Shown here in pieces: positions 1 through 6,396 of a DNA stretch of 8,490 nucleotides. The stretch is from an uncultured Prevotellaceae bacterium (GTDB taxonomy: Bacteria; Bacteroidota; Bacteroidia; Bacteroidales; Bacteroidaceae). Numbering within the stretch: the first letter of the stretch is position 1; each line of letters begins with the position of its first letter. Position numbers and translations under genes: made by a program. The notes under the pieces were generated by a model, which saw only the letters and a list, made by a program, of their open reading frames with translations, had not been told where the DNA came from and did no database searches. Location: positions 1 through 8,490 of the forward strand of contig CATXZX010000051.1 in assembly GCA_958404085.1 (NCBI GenBank), given 5' to 3'.

Positions 1-2
1 TG

Positions 3-125
3 GTCCTCCTCGGTCTCGGAGCAGTAGCCGGCGAAGATGTCGGTCGACAGGCCGCCACGAAGGCTGCCGCTCAGAAACGGTATCGCTCGTATGTGCGTAA
101 AACGAAAGAAGACTGGACTCTGTAA
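3..125 (+). CDS. C-terminal 40 codons of an unrecognised protein (5' end outside window)
   Basis: The frame is open from the window edge to TAA at 123-125. The visible tail starts with a short Leu/Val/Gly/Ala-rich stretch, followed by a strongly basic part (QKRYRSYVRK) and ends KTKEDWTL. I recognise no family. An intrinsic terminator 26 bp past the stop supports this as the 3' end of a real plus-strand gene. The exactly antisense frame is also open over the same bases, so the strand is not certain. The plus strand is preferred because of the terminator and the Lys/Ala-rich composition. Confidence 0.45.
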   Translation, partial: VLLGLGAVAGEDVGRQAATKAAAQKRYRSYVRKTKEDWTL

Positions 126-150
126 ATAAAAGTACTGAGTTTATTTTAGT

Positions 151-189
151 AAAAGGTGTAGCTCCTGTTCATAGAGGGCTACACCTTTT
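151..189 (+). terminator. Intrinsic terminator after the upstream gene
   Basis: Arms 151-164 and 176-189 pair over 14 bp with one G-U pair. The stem ends in AAAA/TTTT and is followed by a T-rich run (TTTTATTCTT). It lies just after the stop at 125. The A-run before the stem would give a U-run on the other strand, so it could act in both directions, but no minus-strand gene reads into it. Confidence 0.8.
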
Positions 190-432
190 ATTCTTATGTA
201 ACCCTCGGACAACGTGGCGGGCATGTGTACGTAATGCGGCCTGGAGGGGATGGAGATAGCGTGTGCGTCATATTTCTTTACTATCTTGTCAGATAATGCT
301 GACAAAAAGACATAATGAAAGTTTTTTGAGGCGATGAACGTTTTGGCACGAGAGTTGTTTATGATGTTAGTGTCGGTGCAGAAAATAACTGATATAATAA
401 CAACGATAGAAACAAAATAAAAAAATACGACT
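190..432 (+). other. Intergenic leader upstream of dnaK, no gene seen
   Basis: I find no convincing gene on either strand. A GC-rich island at about 202-249 has short complementary segments (CCCTC 202-206 with GAGGG 244-248, and GCAT with ATGC inside), which could fold. From about 380 the DNA becomes A-rich up to the dnaK start, typical of Bacteroidota leaders. I found no good TAnnTTTG -7 box and no CIRCE repeat (TTAGCACTC-N9-GAGTGCTAA), so the dnaK promoter is not resolved. A minus-strand open frame here reads as hydrophobic low-complexity sequence and overlaps dnaK, so it was not called. Confidence 0.5.
286..305. repeat. 7-bp perfect inverted repeat in the dnaK upstream region
   Basis: TTGTCAG (286-292) and CTGACAA (299-305) are perfect inverted copies around a 6-nt loop. 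There is no U-run on the plus strand after it, so it is not a terminator. It lies about 130 bp upstream of the dnaK start and could be an operator half-site pair or a leader hairpin. A 7-bp repeat of this kind can also arise by chance. Confidence 0.35.
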
Positions 433-2334
433 ATGGGAAAAATTATTGGAATTGACTTAGGAACGACCAACTCGTGTGTATCCGTATTCGAGGGTAATGA
501 ACCGGTGGTTATTACGAACAGCGAAGGGAAACGTACAACACCTTCAGTGGTAGGCTTTGTAGAGGGTGGTGAACGTAAGGTGGGAGACCCTGCAAAACGT
601 CAGGCTATTACAAATCCTAAACGTACGGTCTTCTCTATTAAACGTTTCATGGGTGAAACTTATGATCAGGTACAGAAAGAAATATCCCGTGTTCCTTACT
701 CGGTTGTAAAGGGGGAAAACAATACACCGCGTGTGGACATCGACGGTCGCCTCTATACTCCGCAGGAAATTTCAGCTATGATTCTTCAGAAAATGAAGAA
801 AACGGCTGAGGATTACCTGGGACAAGAAGTAACGGAAGCTGTGATAACAGTACCGGCTTATTTCTCGGATTCACAGCGTCAGGCAACCAAAGAAGCCGGT
901 CAGATTGCCGGACTCGAGGTGAAGCGAATCGTGAATGAGCCGACTGCCGCTGCACTGGCTTATGGCCTTGATAAATCGAATAAGGATATGAAGATTGCCG
1001 TATTCGACCTCGGTGGCGGTACGTTCGATATCTCGATTTTGGAATTTGGCGGCGGTGTATTCGAAGTTCTTTCTACAAATGGTAATACACACCTCGGCGG
1101 TGATGATTTCGACCATGTAATTATCAACTGGCTGGTAGAAGAATTTAAAAATGACGAAGGCGCAGATTTGACAACCGATCCTATGGCCATGCAGCGTCTG
1201 AAAGAAGCTGCTGAAAAAGCAAAGATTGAATTGTCCTCTTCTTCTTCTACGGAGATCAACTTGCCTTATATTATGCCCGTAGGTGGTGTGCCCAAACACT
1301 TGGTCAAGACGCTTACCCGTGCTAAGTTCGAGAGTCTGGCTCACCAGTTGATTCAGGACTGTCTGGTTCCTTGCCAGAACGCGATTAAAGATGCAGGTCT
1401 GAGTACATCGGATATTGACGAAGTTATTCTGGTCGGAGGTTCAACCCGAATTCCTGCCGTTCAGAAACTTGTGGAAGATTTCTTTGGCAAAACGCCTTCG
1501 AAGGGTGTGAACCCGGATGAAGTTGTGGCAGTCGGTGCAAGCGTACAGGGTGCCATTCTGAACAAAGAAGGTGGGGTAGGCGATATTGTTCTGCTCGATG
1601 TGACTCCGTTGTCTATGGGTATTGAGACCTTGGGTGGAGTCATGACTAAACTGATCGATGCCAATACGACAATACCTTGTAAAAAGAGCGAAGTATTCTC
1701 GACCGCAGCAGATAATCAGACAGAAGTGACCATCCACGTATTGCAGGGCGAACGTCCTATGGCTGCTCAGAATAAGTCTATCGGTCAGTTCAACCTGACG
1801 GGTATAGCTCCGGCTCGTCGCGGAGTACCTCAGATTGAAGTATCTTTCGATATCGATGCAAACGGTATCCTGAAAGTATCGGCTAAAGATAAGGCTACAG
1901 GTAAGGAACAGGCTATTCGCATTGAGGCTTCGAGTGGCTTGAGCAAAGAGGAAATCGACCGAATGAAGGCAGAAGCGGAAGCAAATGCCGAGGCAGATAA
2001 GAAGGAAAAAGAGCGTATCGAAAAATTAAATCAGGCTGACAGCATGATTTTCCAGACCGAAAACCAATTAAAGGAACTGGGAGATAAAATGCCGACAGAA
2101 CAGAAGGGTACGATTGAGGCTGCATTGCAGAAATTGAAAGATGCCCATAAAAGTGGCGATTTGGCGGCAATCGATATGGCTATGAACGAATTGAATACGG
2201 CATGGCAGACAGCTAGCGCACAGATGTATCAGCAGACAGGAGCGCAGCAACCGGGTAATCAACAGTCGTCCGGTCAGTCGAATTCATCCGATAAGGAGGA
2301 TATTCAAGATGCCGATTTTGAGGAAGTGAAGTAA
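433..2334 (+). CDS. dnaK: Hsp70 chaperone DnaK
   Basis: This is the cytosolic ATP-dependent Hsp70 chaperone. It binds exposed hydrophobic stretches of unfolded proteins and cycles with DnaJ and GrpE. The 633-residue length is normal for the family. The nucleotide-binding domain carries the N-terminal phosphate loop GIDLGTTNS (6-14), the catalytic-position lysine K70 (SIKRFMG), VNEPTAAALAYG (167-178), DLGGGTFD (192-199) and VGGSTRIP (334-341). The conserved linker VLLDVTPL spans 386-393. The substrate-binding beta domain follows to about 505, then the helical lid. A Gln/Ser-rich disordered tail ends in EEVK, the usual bacterial DnaK terminus. The start at 433 gives the canonical MGKIIGIDLG N-terminus. 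It is preceded by an A-rich leader with no Shine-Dalgarno, normal for Bacteroidota. The gene stands alone: no grpE or dnaJ is adjacent, and it has its own terminator. Every key motif is intact. Confidence 0.99.
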   Translation: MGKIIGIDLGTTNSCVSVFEGNEPVVITNSEGKRTTPSVVGFVEGGERKVGDPAKRQAITNPKRTVFSIKRFMGETYDQVQKEISRVPYSVVKGENNTPRVDIDGRLYTPQEISAMILQKMKKTAEDYLGQEVTEAVITVPAYFSDSQRQATKEAGQIAGLEVKRIVNEPTAAALAYGLDKSNKDMKIAVFDLGGGTFDISILEFGGGVFEVLSTNGNTHLGGDDFDHVIINWLVEEFKNDEGADLTTDPMAMQRLKEAAEKAKIELSSSSSTEINLPYIMPVGGVPKHLVKTLTRAKFESLAHQLIQDCLVPCQNAIKDAGLSTSDIDEVILVGGSTRIPAVQKLVEDFFGKTPSKGVNPDEVVAVGASVQGAILNKEGGVGDIVLLDVTPLSMGIETLGGVMTKLIDANTTIPCKKSEVFSTAADNQTEVTIHVLQGERPMAAQNKSIGQFNLTGIAPARRGVPQIEVSFDIDANGILKVSAKDKATGKEQAIRIEASSGLSKEEIDRMKAEAEANAEADKKEKERIEKLNQADSMIFQTENQLKELGDKMPTEQKGTIEAALQKLKDAHKSGDLAAIDMAMNELNTAWQTASAQMYQQTGAQQPGNQQSSGQSNSSDKEDIQDADFEEVK

Positions 2335-2358
2335 GTATCGGTAACTATCCGAAATAAT

Positions 2359-2399
2359 AAAAAAGGATTGTAGCTCAATGAGTTGCACTCCTTTTTTTT
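2359..2399 (+). terminator. Intrinsic terminator of dnaK
   Basis: A long hairpin begins 24 bp after the dnaK stop. The run of A followed by GGA (2359-2367) pairs with TCC followed by T's (2389-2397). After a T/C mismatch, an inner stem of 8 bp (2369-2376 with 2380-2387, with G-U pairs) closes on a three-base AAT loop. Eight T's (2392-2399) form the U-run. Confidence 0.9.
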
Positions 2400-2788
2400 C
2401 GTTTTCTCTTTGTCTGATGCGTAGATTTGCAGGTGTACAGTTGTTGCGAGATGGTGTTGGACGGAGGTAAGGAAACACCATGCATCGGGAGGGTGGAACG
2501 CGGGGAACATTAGGTTCTATTCTTATCAATCCGTGGCCCGTTTTTTTTGAAATCCGGGCCACATAAATCAAAAAAGCAGGCCCGATTGTTTTGTTATCTA
2601 CACCTGGAAAGACATTGTCGGTGTCTGTGGATTTTGTCGGTTGCTTATTGTGCCTTCCTTTTTTGTTTCTTTTCGATGCTGCTTGTTCGGGGTGGAAAAT
2701 ATCCGTTCAAGTCTTCTTTAATATCTTCTATAATTTTGTGTTTCAAGTTCTTTTGTGTGTTTTTGTTTACATAATAAGTTTTCTGTCG
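2400..2788 (+). other. Gene-free T/G-rich intergenic region between dnaK and the receptor gene
   Basis: About 390 bp without a supportable gene. The second half (about 2585-2790) is strikingly T- and G-rich on the plus strand. The short open frames there translate to Cys/Phe-rich low-complexity strings that overlap one another in different frames, as expected of composition rather than coding. The only clear structure is the inverted repeat at 2533-2562. The region ends at the receptor promoter. Confidence 0.6.
2533..2562. repeat. 8-bp GC-rich inverted repeat with eight T's in its loop
   Basis: GTGGCCCG (2533-2540) and CGGGCCAC (2555-2562) are perfect inverted copies. The 14-nt loop begins with eight T's. 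The T-run is inside the loop rather than after the stem, so it is not a standard terminator. A third partial copy, GGCCCG, occurs at about 2579-2584 and could compete for pairing with the CGGGCC arm. Function unknown. Confidence 0.5.
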
Positions 2789-2820
2789 CTTGTCTGAAAA
2801 TATGAAAGATAGTATATTTG
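2789..2820 (+). promoter_or_regulatory. Bacteroidota sigma-ABfr-type promoter of the receptor gene
   Basis: The -7 box TATATTTG (2813-2820) matches the Bacteroidota consensus TAnnTTTG. A -33-like CTTG (2789-2792, consensus TTTG) lies 20 bp upstream. Transcription would start near 2826, giving a leader of about 130-140 nt before the receptor start. The other two promoters in this window have the same -7 octamer and spacing. Confidence 0.75.
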
Positions 2821-2967
2821 CTGCTGTATAGGATATGGTTGGCTTTCGTTACGAAGGTTGTTTTGTTTATGGCTTGTTTTATTTTTATGTGTTATTCTGA
2901 CGATAAGGTTTTACGAGAAGATAAGTTCGTATTAGGCCGAGGTGATAAGGTTAGTATGAGTTCTGGC

Positions 2968-5277
2968 ATGAAAACCTTTTTTGTTTCCTTTTTTCTGTCG
3001 TTGCTGTATGGGGCGAATCTGTGGGCTGAGGAACTTACGGGTAGGGTGTGTGATGAGAATCGTGTTCCTGTCGATGGTGTGGTCGTGTCTGTATGTACTC
3101 CAAGGGATGAGGTGGTAGCGTCTACGCAGACGGCAAACGATGGTTCTTTTCTGATACGCGGCGTGGAGGCCGGAACGTATGTGTTGTACTGCAAGCACGT
3201 GGGGTATGCCGACTATACGGCTGAGCTACGAATGTCTAAAGGGAAAAGACTGGATTTGGGTACTGTGGTGATGTACGCAAAGGGTATGCAGATAAACGAA
3301 GTGGCAGTTACGGCCACCCGTAACGTGTTTACAACGGACGAACAGCGTATTTATCCGTCAGACCGGCAGGTTGAAACATCCGGTAATGGGTTGGATTTGC
3401 TGAAAAAACTCCCCATCCCTTTTTTGCAGGTTAATCCGATTAACCGGACGGTTTCTTCGTTGGATCTTTTGGGGAGCGTTGCCTTGTTTATCAATGATAT
3501 TCCGGCTGAGGCAAACGATGTTGCTGTTCTTGATCCGAAACAGATAAAACGCGTGGACGTTATCCGAAATCCGGGTATAAAGTATGGTTCAAATTTGGCA
3601 ATGGTCATTAATTTTGTACTGAAACAGGCTCGAAACGGCGTGTCCTTGGGTGTAAATACGGCAAATTCTACCCAAATGACGAATGGGTATAACAACGTGT
3701 ATGCCGCGTATATTAACAAGAACTCCCAGTTGAGTATCAATCAAAGCGAAAACTATCAAAATTATTCAGGTCAGACTTCGGATGACTTGCGCCGATACCT
3801 GCTGCCCAATGGAATCTGGCACGCGGTACATACCAAAAGTCTGTCGGCACGTACACTGTCTGCCACGCACGGTACGACATTAAAGTATAACCTTACCCGT
3901 CCAGATAACTATATCCTGCAAGCACAAGGGAATATGAACTTTCAGCGTAATCCGAAGCAAAACGGTACTTATCTTGTCGACGAGACTGGTGTGAACGATT
4001 ATACCTACCAAACCCGCAGCAAAGACCGGTACGACTTGTGGGCACTAAATCTGTATTATAAGAAAAACTTGCCGCATCAGCAGACTGTAGCCCTCAATGT
4101 CGTGGGAACGCACATTAACTCCCGCTACGATTATCTTTATGCGCAGGAATACGACAAAGTTCGGACCTCTTATGGCATAAAAGGGAAGAAGGTGTCCTTC
4201 ATCGGTGAAATTAAATACTGTAAGGGACTTAAATGGGGGAGTTTGTCCTCTGGTCTGCGATCTTACTACGGAAATACTCGGAATAACTATATCGGCGGTA
4301 TAGATAGTGAGACCAACATGATAAATGCCAATTCCACTGCATACATACAGATGGACGGTCGTTGGAAACGTTTTATGGGGAATATAAGCCTGGCTTTAGA
4401 CGAACAGTACTATACGCAGGATAAGGAAAAATATCACAAATTGAGCTTTACTCCTCAGCTCAACTTCAACTATTCATTGTCTCCTTCCGTAAGCCTGGGT
4501 TATCAATTCAATTTGGCTTCCCGCCTGCCTTCTTTGGCGTACCTGAACAATGTAACCATCCAAAAAGACAAATGGGAACGTCGTGTCGGCAATCCTTTCC
4601 TGACTCCTTTCAACCATATAGAGAATAGACTCAACGCAACCTGGTATAAATCGAATTTGTATGCGATGTGGAGTGCGGTATACGCTTCCAACAGGCATGC
4701 TATTATGCCTACAATTACTAGGACTGAAGTTGATGGGCGGATATTCTTTGATAACGGGGTGTACAACCAACGGGATATGAACCAATTGGTGCTAATGGCT
4801 TATTTGCGCTACATGGCATTTAATAATAAATTGGTGATGAGCGGTTCCGGAAACTATAATCTTTTTCATGCCAGGAGCAATCTGTATACCAATAAGAGAG
4901 GTTTCTTTTCGGGTAATCTTGCGTTAGAAAGTTATTTGGGCAAGTTGTATCTGTCTGCCAGTATAAACAGCCGCTATAACAGTCTTTTTGCGGAAACTAT
5001 ATGGTATAATGAATATTCCAGTACGTTTCATGTTATTTACAGTTGGAAGGCCTTGAAAGTGGGGCTTACGTGGGAACAACCTTTCCAGCAAAAGGGAACG
5101 AACAACCGCGTGGAGACTTTCAATAATGTGGTACGCAAAGTCGTGCGACAAAGCAATCCTGAAGTTGGCAATCATGTTTTGTTTACGCTTGCTTGGTCTA
5201 TGCATTACGGTATAAAGTCCAAAGTGCAAGAAACTGATTTGAATAATAAGGATACAGAGGCTGGTGTCCTAAAATAG
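2968..5277 (+). CDS. Outer-membrane beta-barrel receptor with carboxypeptidase-regulatory-like N-terminal domain (TonB-dependent-receptor-like)
   Basis: An exported outer-membrane protein of 769 residues from the chosen start. Residues 1-20 (MKTFFVSFFL to NLWA) form a signal peptide, with cleavage likely after LWA. Residues about 22-102 are a carboxypeptidase-regulatory-like beta-sandwich (LTGRV, DGSFLIRGVEAGTYVLYCKHVGY). Residues about 108-220 are plug-like (INEVAVTATR, then KRVDVIRNPGIKYGSN). The rest is a barrel rich in alternating aromatic strands. The C-terminus (LNNKDTEAGVLK) resembles the usual end of the OMP_b-brl_3 (outer membrane beta-barrel) family, so the gene looks complete. The reading frame is open back to 2818, but that part lies on the promoter and lacks a signal peptide. 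ATG 2956, four codons upstream, has a weak AAGG in front and is the alternative start. No SusD-like partner, sigma or anti-sigma gene is next to it. The substrate is unknown. No clear terminator follows. Confidence 0.9.
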   Translation: MKTFFVSFFLSLLYGANLWAEELTGRVCDENRVPVDGVVVSVCTPRDEVVASTQTANDGSFLIRGVEAGTYVLYCKHVGYADYTAELRMSKGKRLDLGTVVMYAKGMQINEVAVTATRNVFTTDEQRIYPSDRQVETSGNGLDLLKKLPIPFLQVNPINRTVSSLDLLGSVALFINDIPAEANDVAVLDPKQIKRVDVIRNPGIKYGSNLAMVINFVLKQARNGVSLGVNTANSTQMTNGYNNVYAAYINKNSQLSINQSENYQNYSGQTSDDLRRYLLPNGIWHAVHTKSLSARTLSATHGTTLKYNLTRPDNYILQAQGNMNFQRNPKQNGTYLVDETGVNDYTYQTRSKDRYDLWALNLYYKKNLPHQQTVALNVVGTHINSRYDYLYAQEYDKVRTSYGIKGKKVSFIGEIKYCKGLKWGSLSSGLRSYYGNTRNNYIGGIDSETNMINANSTAYIQMDGRWKRFMGNISLALDEQYYTQDKEKYHKLSFTPQLNFNYSLSPSVSLGYQFNLASRLPSLAYLNNVTIQKDKWERRVGNPFLTPFNHIENRLNATWYKSNLYAMWSAVYASNRHAIMPTITRTEVDGRIFFDNGVYNQRDMNQLVLMAYLRYMAFNNKLVMSGSGNYNLFHARSNLYTNKRGFFSGNLALESYLGKLYLSASINSRYNSLFAETIWYNEYSSTFHVIYSWKALKVGLTWEQPFQQKGTNNRVETFNNVVRKVVRQSNPEVGNHVLFTLAWSMHYGIKSKVQETDLNNKDTEAGVLK

Positions 5278-5537
5278 CCTATTTATTTGTAAGAAGAGTG
5301 GCATCGAGGGAACTGCCAGTCAATTTATTTAGGGGTTACTTATGGTCTGGTTGATTGTCAGGACCTTCAAGATTTGGATGAGTACCTTCAATTTTAAGTT
5401 TCATTTCAATTATGGGGAAGGAATTGCCTTGTGCGTCAGTTGTTGTTCGATTAAAATTGAAGAATCCAAATAGAAACACAATGTTTTTCGTGTGGGGTTT
5501 AGTCCTAAAGTTATGAAAAACATTGCAGGGTTGCCAA
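5278..5537. other. Intergenic region with no recognisable gene
   Basis: About 260 bp between the receptor stop and the probable left edge of the IS30 relic. Short open frames exist on both strands over the same bases and none looks like a known protein. It may be a remnant of older sequence. No promoter or terminator was seen. Confidence 0.5.
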
Positions 5538-5538
5538 A

Positions 5539-6118
5539 GCGGCGAGGATGCAAAGCCCCCGAAAGCGTCCGACAGCAATACAAAGTTAGTTAATCTTGGA
5601 GCAAAGGTATGAAATATACCTTGGACTCAAGCGACATTGGCGCATCGAGCAGATGATCATATAGGAAGACTGGTCTCCGACAAATCGCCGGCGTATTGGG
5701 GGGAGAGGGCATACGCATCTCCGAGCAGACTATCTACAACCACGTCTACGTCGATACGACGGGAAGGCTGCGGCCGCACTTTCCGTATGAATTCAGATAC
5801 ACGCGCAGACACAGGGCCTTGCGCTCGACAAAGGCCACGAATATCGCGGGCAGGACCAGCATACACCAGCGGCCCAAAGAGGCGGACGGCAAGCCTTTCG
5901 GGGACTGGGAGATGGAATGTTTTTTCCTTACAAGGAATACGAATGCAAACAAACTCATCAGAACGTACAGTCCTAAAAAAGCTAATTTCGATAATTTCAG
6001 CGATAGAAGAATACGAAACATTCAAAAGAAACTGAACAGAAGACCGAGGGAAAAACTAAACTTCGAGACGCCGAAGATTTGTTTCTTCAGCGAAGTTCCA
6101 TAACCTTGCATTCGCTGC
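5539..6118 (+). mobile_element. Relic of an IS30-family insertion sequence
   Basis: The region contains a decayed IS30-family transposase. Candidate terminal inverted repeats are 5539-5555 on the left and the reverse complement of 6104-6118 on the right. Both read roughly GC[G/A]GCGA..ATGCAA[A/G]G, differing by two substitutions and a 2-base gap. The right one begins immediately after the transposase stop, as expected for a compact IS. At about 580 bp the relic is roughly half the size of a normal IS30-family element (about 1.0-1.2 kb), because internal parts of the transposase are missing. The element boundaries are tentative; the transposase identity is more secure. Confidence 0.6.
5609..6103 (+). 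pseudogene. IS30-family transposase, internally deleted and frameshifted
   Basis: An intact protein would be a DDE transposase of somewhat over 300 residues. Here the homology is spread over three frames. MKYTLDSSD starts at 5609. The likely continuation WRIEQMI starts at 5638 in another frame and soon meets TAG at 5662-5664. EDWSP then precedes a +1 shift near 5680 into QIAGVLGGEGIRISEQTIYNHV. That frame runs through RTSIHQRPKEADGKPFGDWEM (5900-5914 for GDWEM) and jumps straight to NANKLIRTYSPKKANF and LNRRPREKLNFETPK before TAA at 6103. The helix-turn-helix segment between MI and EDWSP and the catalytic core between GDWEM and NANKLI are absent. The acidic residues normally found just after GDWEM and just before N.NKLIR are replaced (Glu and Thr), so no catalytic triad remains. 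It cannot be functional. Identification rests on remembered family motifs. Confidence 0.85.
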
Positions 6119-6173
6119 TGGACTCTACATCCAAATAGAAATTCGAAGATTTCTAATAAAAAACGGCAAAATA

Positions 6174-6205
6174 TATGTTTTAATTGATTTAAAGTCGTAT
6201 ATTTG
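6174..6205 (+). promoter_or_regulatory. Bacteroidota-type promoter right of the IS30 relic
   Basis: The -7 box TATATTTG (6198-6205) matches TAnnTTTG exactly. The -33 position holds TATG (6174-6177, consensus TTTG) with the same 20 bp spacer as the receptor promoter. The surrounding DNA is A/T-rich. Transcription would begin near 6211. No gene of normal size follows before a terminator. Confidence 0.65.
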
Positions 6206-6210
6206 TAAAG

Positions 6211-6290
6211 TGTAATAAAATCTATTGAGATTATGAAAATTTGAAGGGACTGCGCCGTAATTGATGTTGCGACGCAGTTTCTCTTTTTTG
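6211..6290 (+). ncRNA. Candidate small RNA or leader-type transcript (about 75-80 nt)
   Basis: A consensus promoter and a strong intrinsic terminator bracket about 80 bp with no room for a normal gene. The only frame is ATG AAA ATT TGA at 6233-6244 (Met-Lys-Ile-stop), which ends at the foot of the terminator hairpin. The sequence fits a small noncoding RNA, a minimal start-stop transcript, or the shell of a gene deleted between its start codon and its terminator. I recognise no known RNA family. The transcript ends are inferred from the promoter and the hairpin. Confidence 0.45.
6245..6289 (+). terminator. Intrinsic terminator of the candidate small transcript
   Basis: The core stem ACTGCG (6249-6254) pairs with CGCAGT (6273-6278). 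Beyond one C/A mismatch the helix continues through 6256-6260 with 6267-6271, closing on a 6-nt loop. It extends outward through G-U and G-C pairs to 6245/6282. Six T's follow at 6284-6289. Confidence 0.85.
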
Positions 6291-6314
6291 ATTTCGAGAA
6301 TGATTCGGATGTTT

Positions 6315-6372
6315 ACGACAAAACGACGAGGGCTTATCGGTCTATACCGGTAAGCCCTCGTCGTTTTGTCGT
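6315..6372 (-). terminator. Long hairpin terminator for the TPR gene, probably bidirectional
   Basis: Two 26-nt arms (6315-6340 and 6347-6372) are complementary throughout except for one position that forms a G-U pair in the plus-strand RNA. The loop is TCTATA. It lies 25 bp downstream of the minus-strand TPR stop. On the plus strand the stem is followed by a T-rich stretch (6371-6380), so it could also block plus-strand readthrough. There is no long U-run after the stem on the minus strand, but the stem is very stable. Confidence 0.8.
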
Positions 6373-6396
6373 TTTAGTTTACTAAATAGGATCCTC

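Noticed and set aside
341..375. TTTGGCACGAG followed by TTAGTGTC as a possible CIRCE-like operator for dnaK
   Set aside because: The halves are not inverted copies of each other and match only part of the CIRCE consensus.
141..470. Minus-strand hydrophobic open frame across the dnaK leader
   Set aside because: It overlaps the dnaK start and a terminator hairpin, and its hydrophobic stretch is what the reverse complement of an A-rich leader encodes.
2547..2797. Two overlapping plus-strand open frames of about 70 codons before the receptor gene
   Set aside because: Both are Cys/Phe-rich low-complexity translations of a T/G-rich stretch in different frames, with no start context or similarity to a known small protein.
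5278..5300. AAATAG-CTATTT mini-palindrome at the receptor stop as a terminator
   Set aside because: Six A/T-rich base pairs with almost no loop and no U-run would not terminate transcription.
5336..5578. Minus-strand open frame of 80 codons between the receptor and the IS relic
   Set aside because: Its C-terminal half looks faintly protein-like, but plus-strand frames over the same bases are also open and it has no promoter or recognised homology. Its upstream end also runs into the probable IS left edge. A translated database search would settle it.
5513..5593. 27-codon plus-strand frame starting MKNIAGLPKRRG
   Set aside because: It is short, crosses the candidate left end of the IS relic, and has no promoter or recognisable family.
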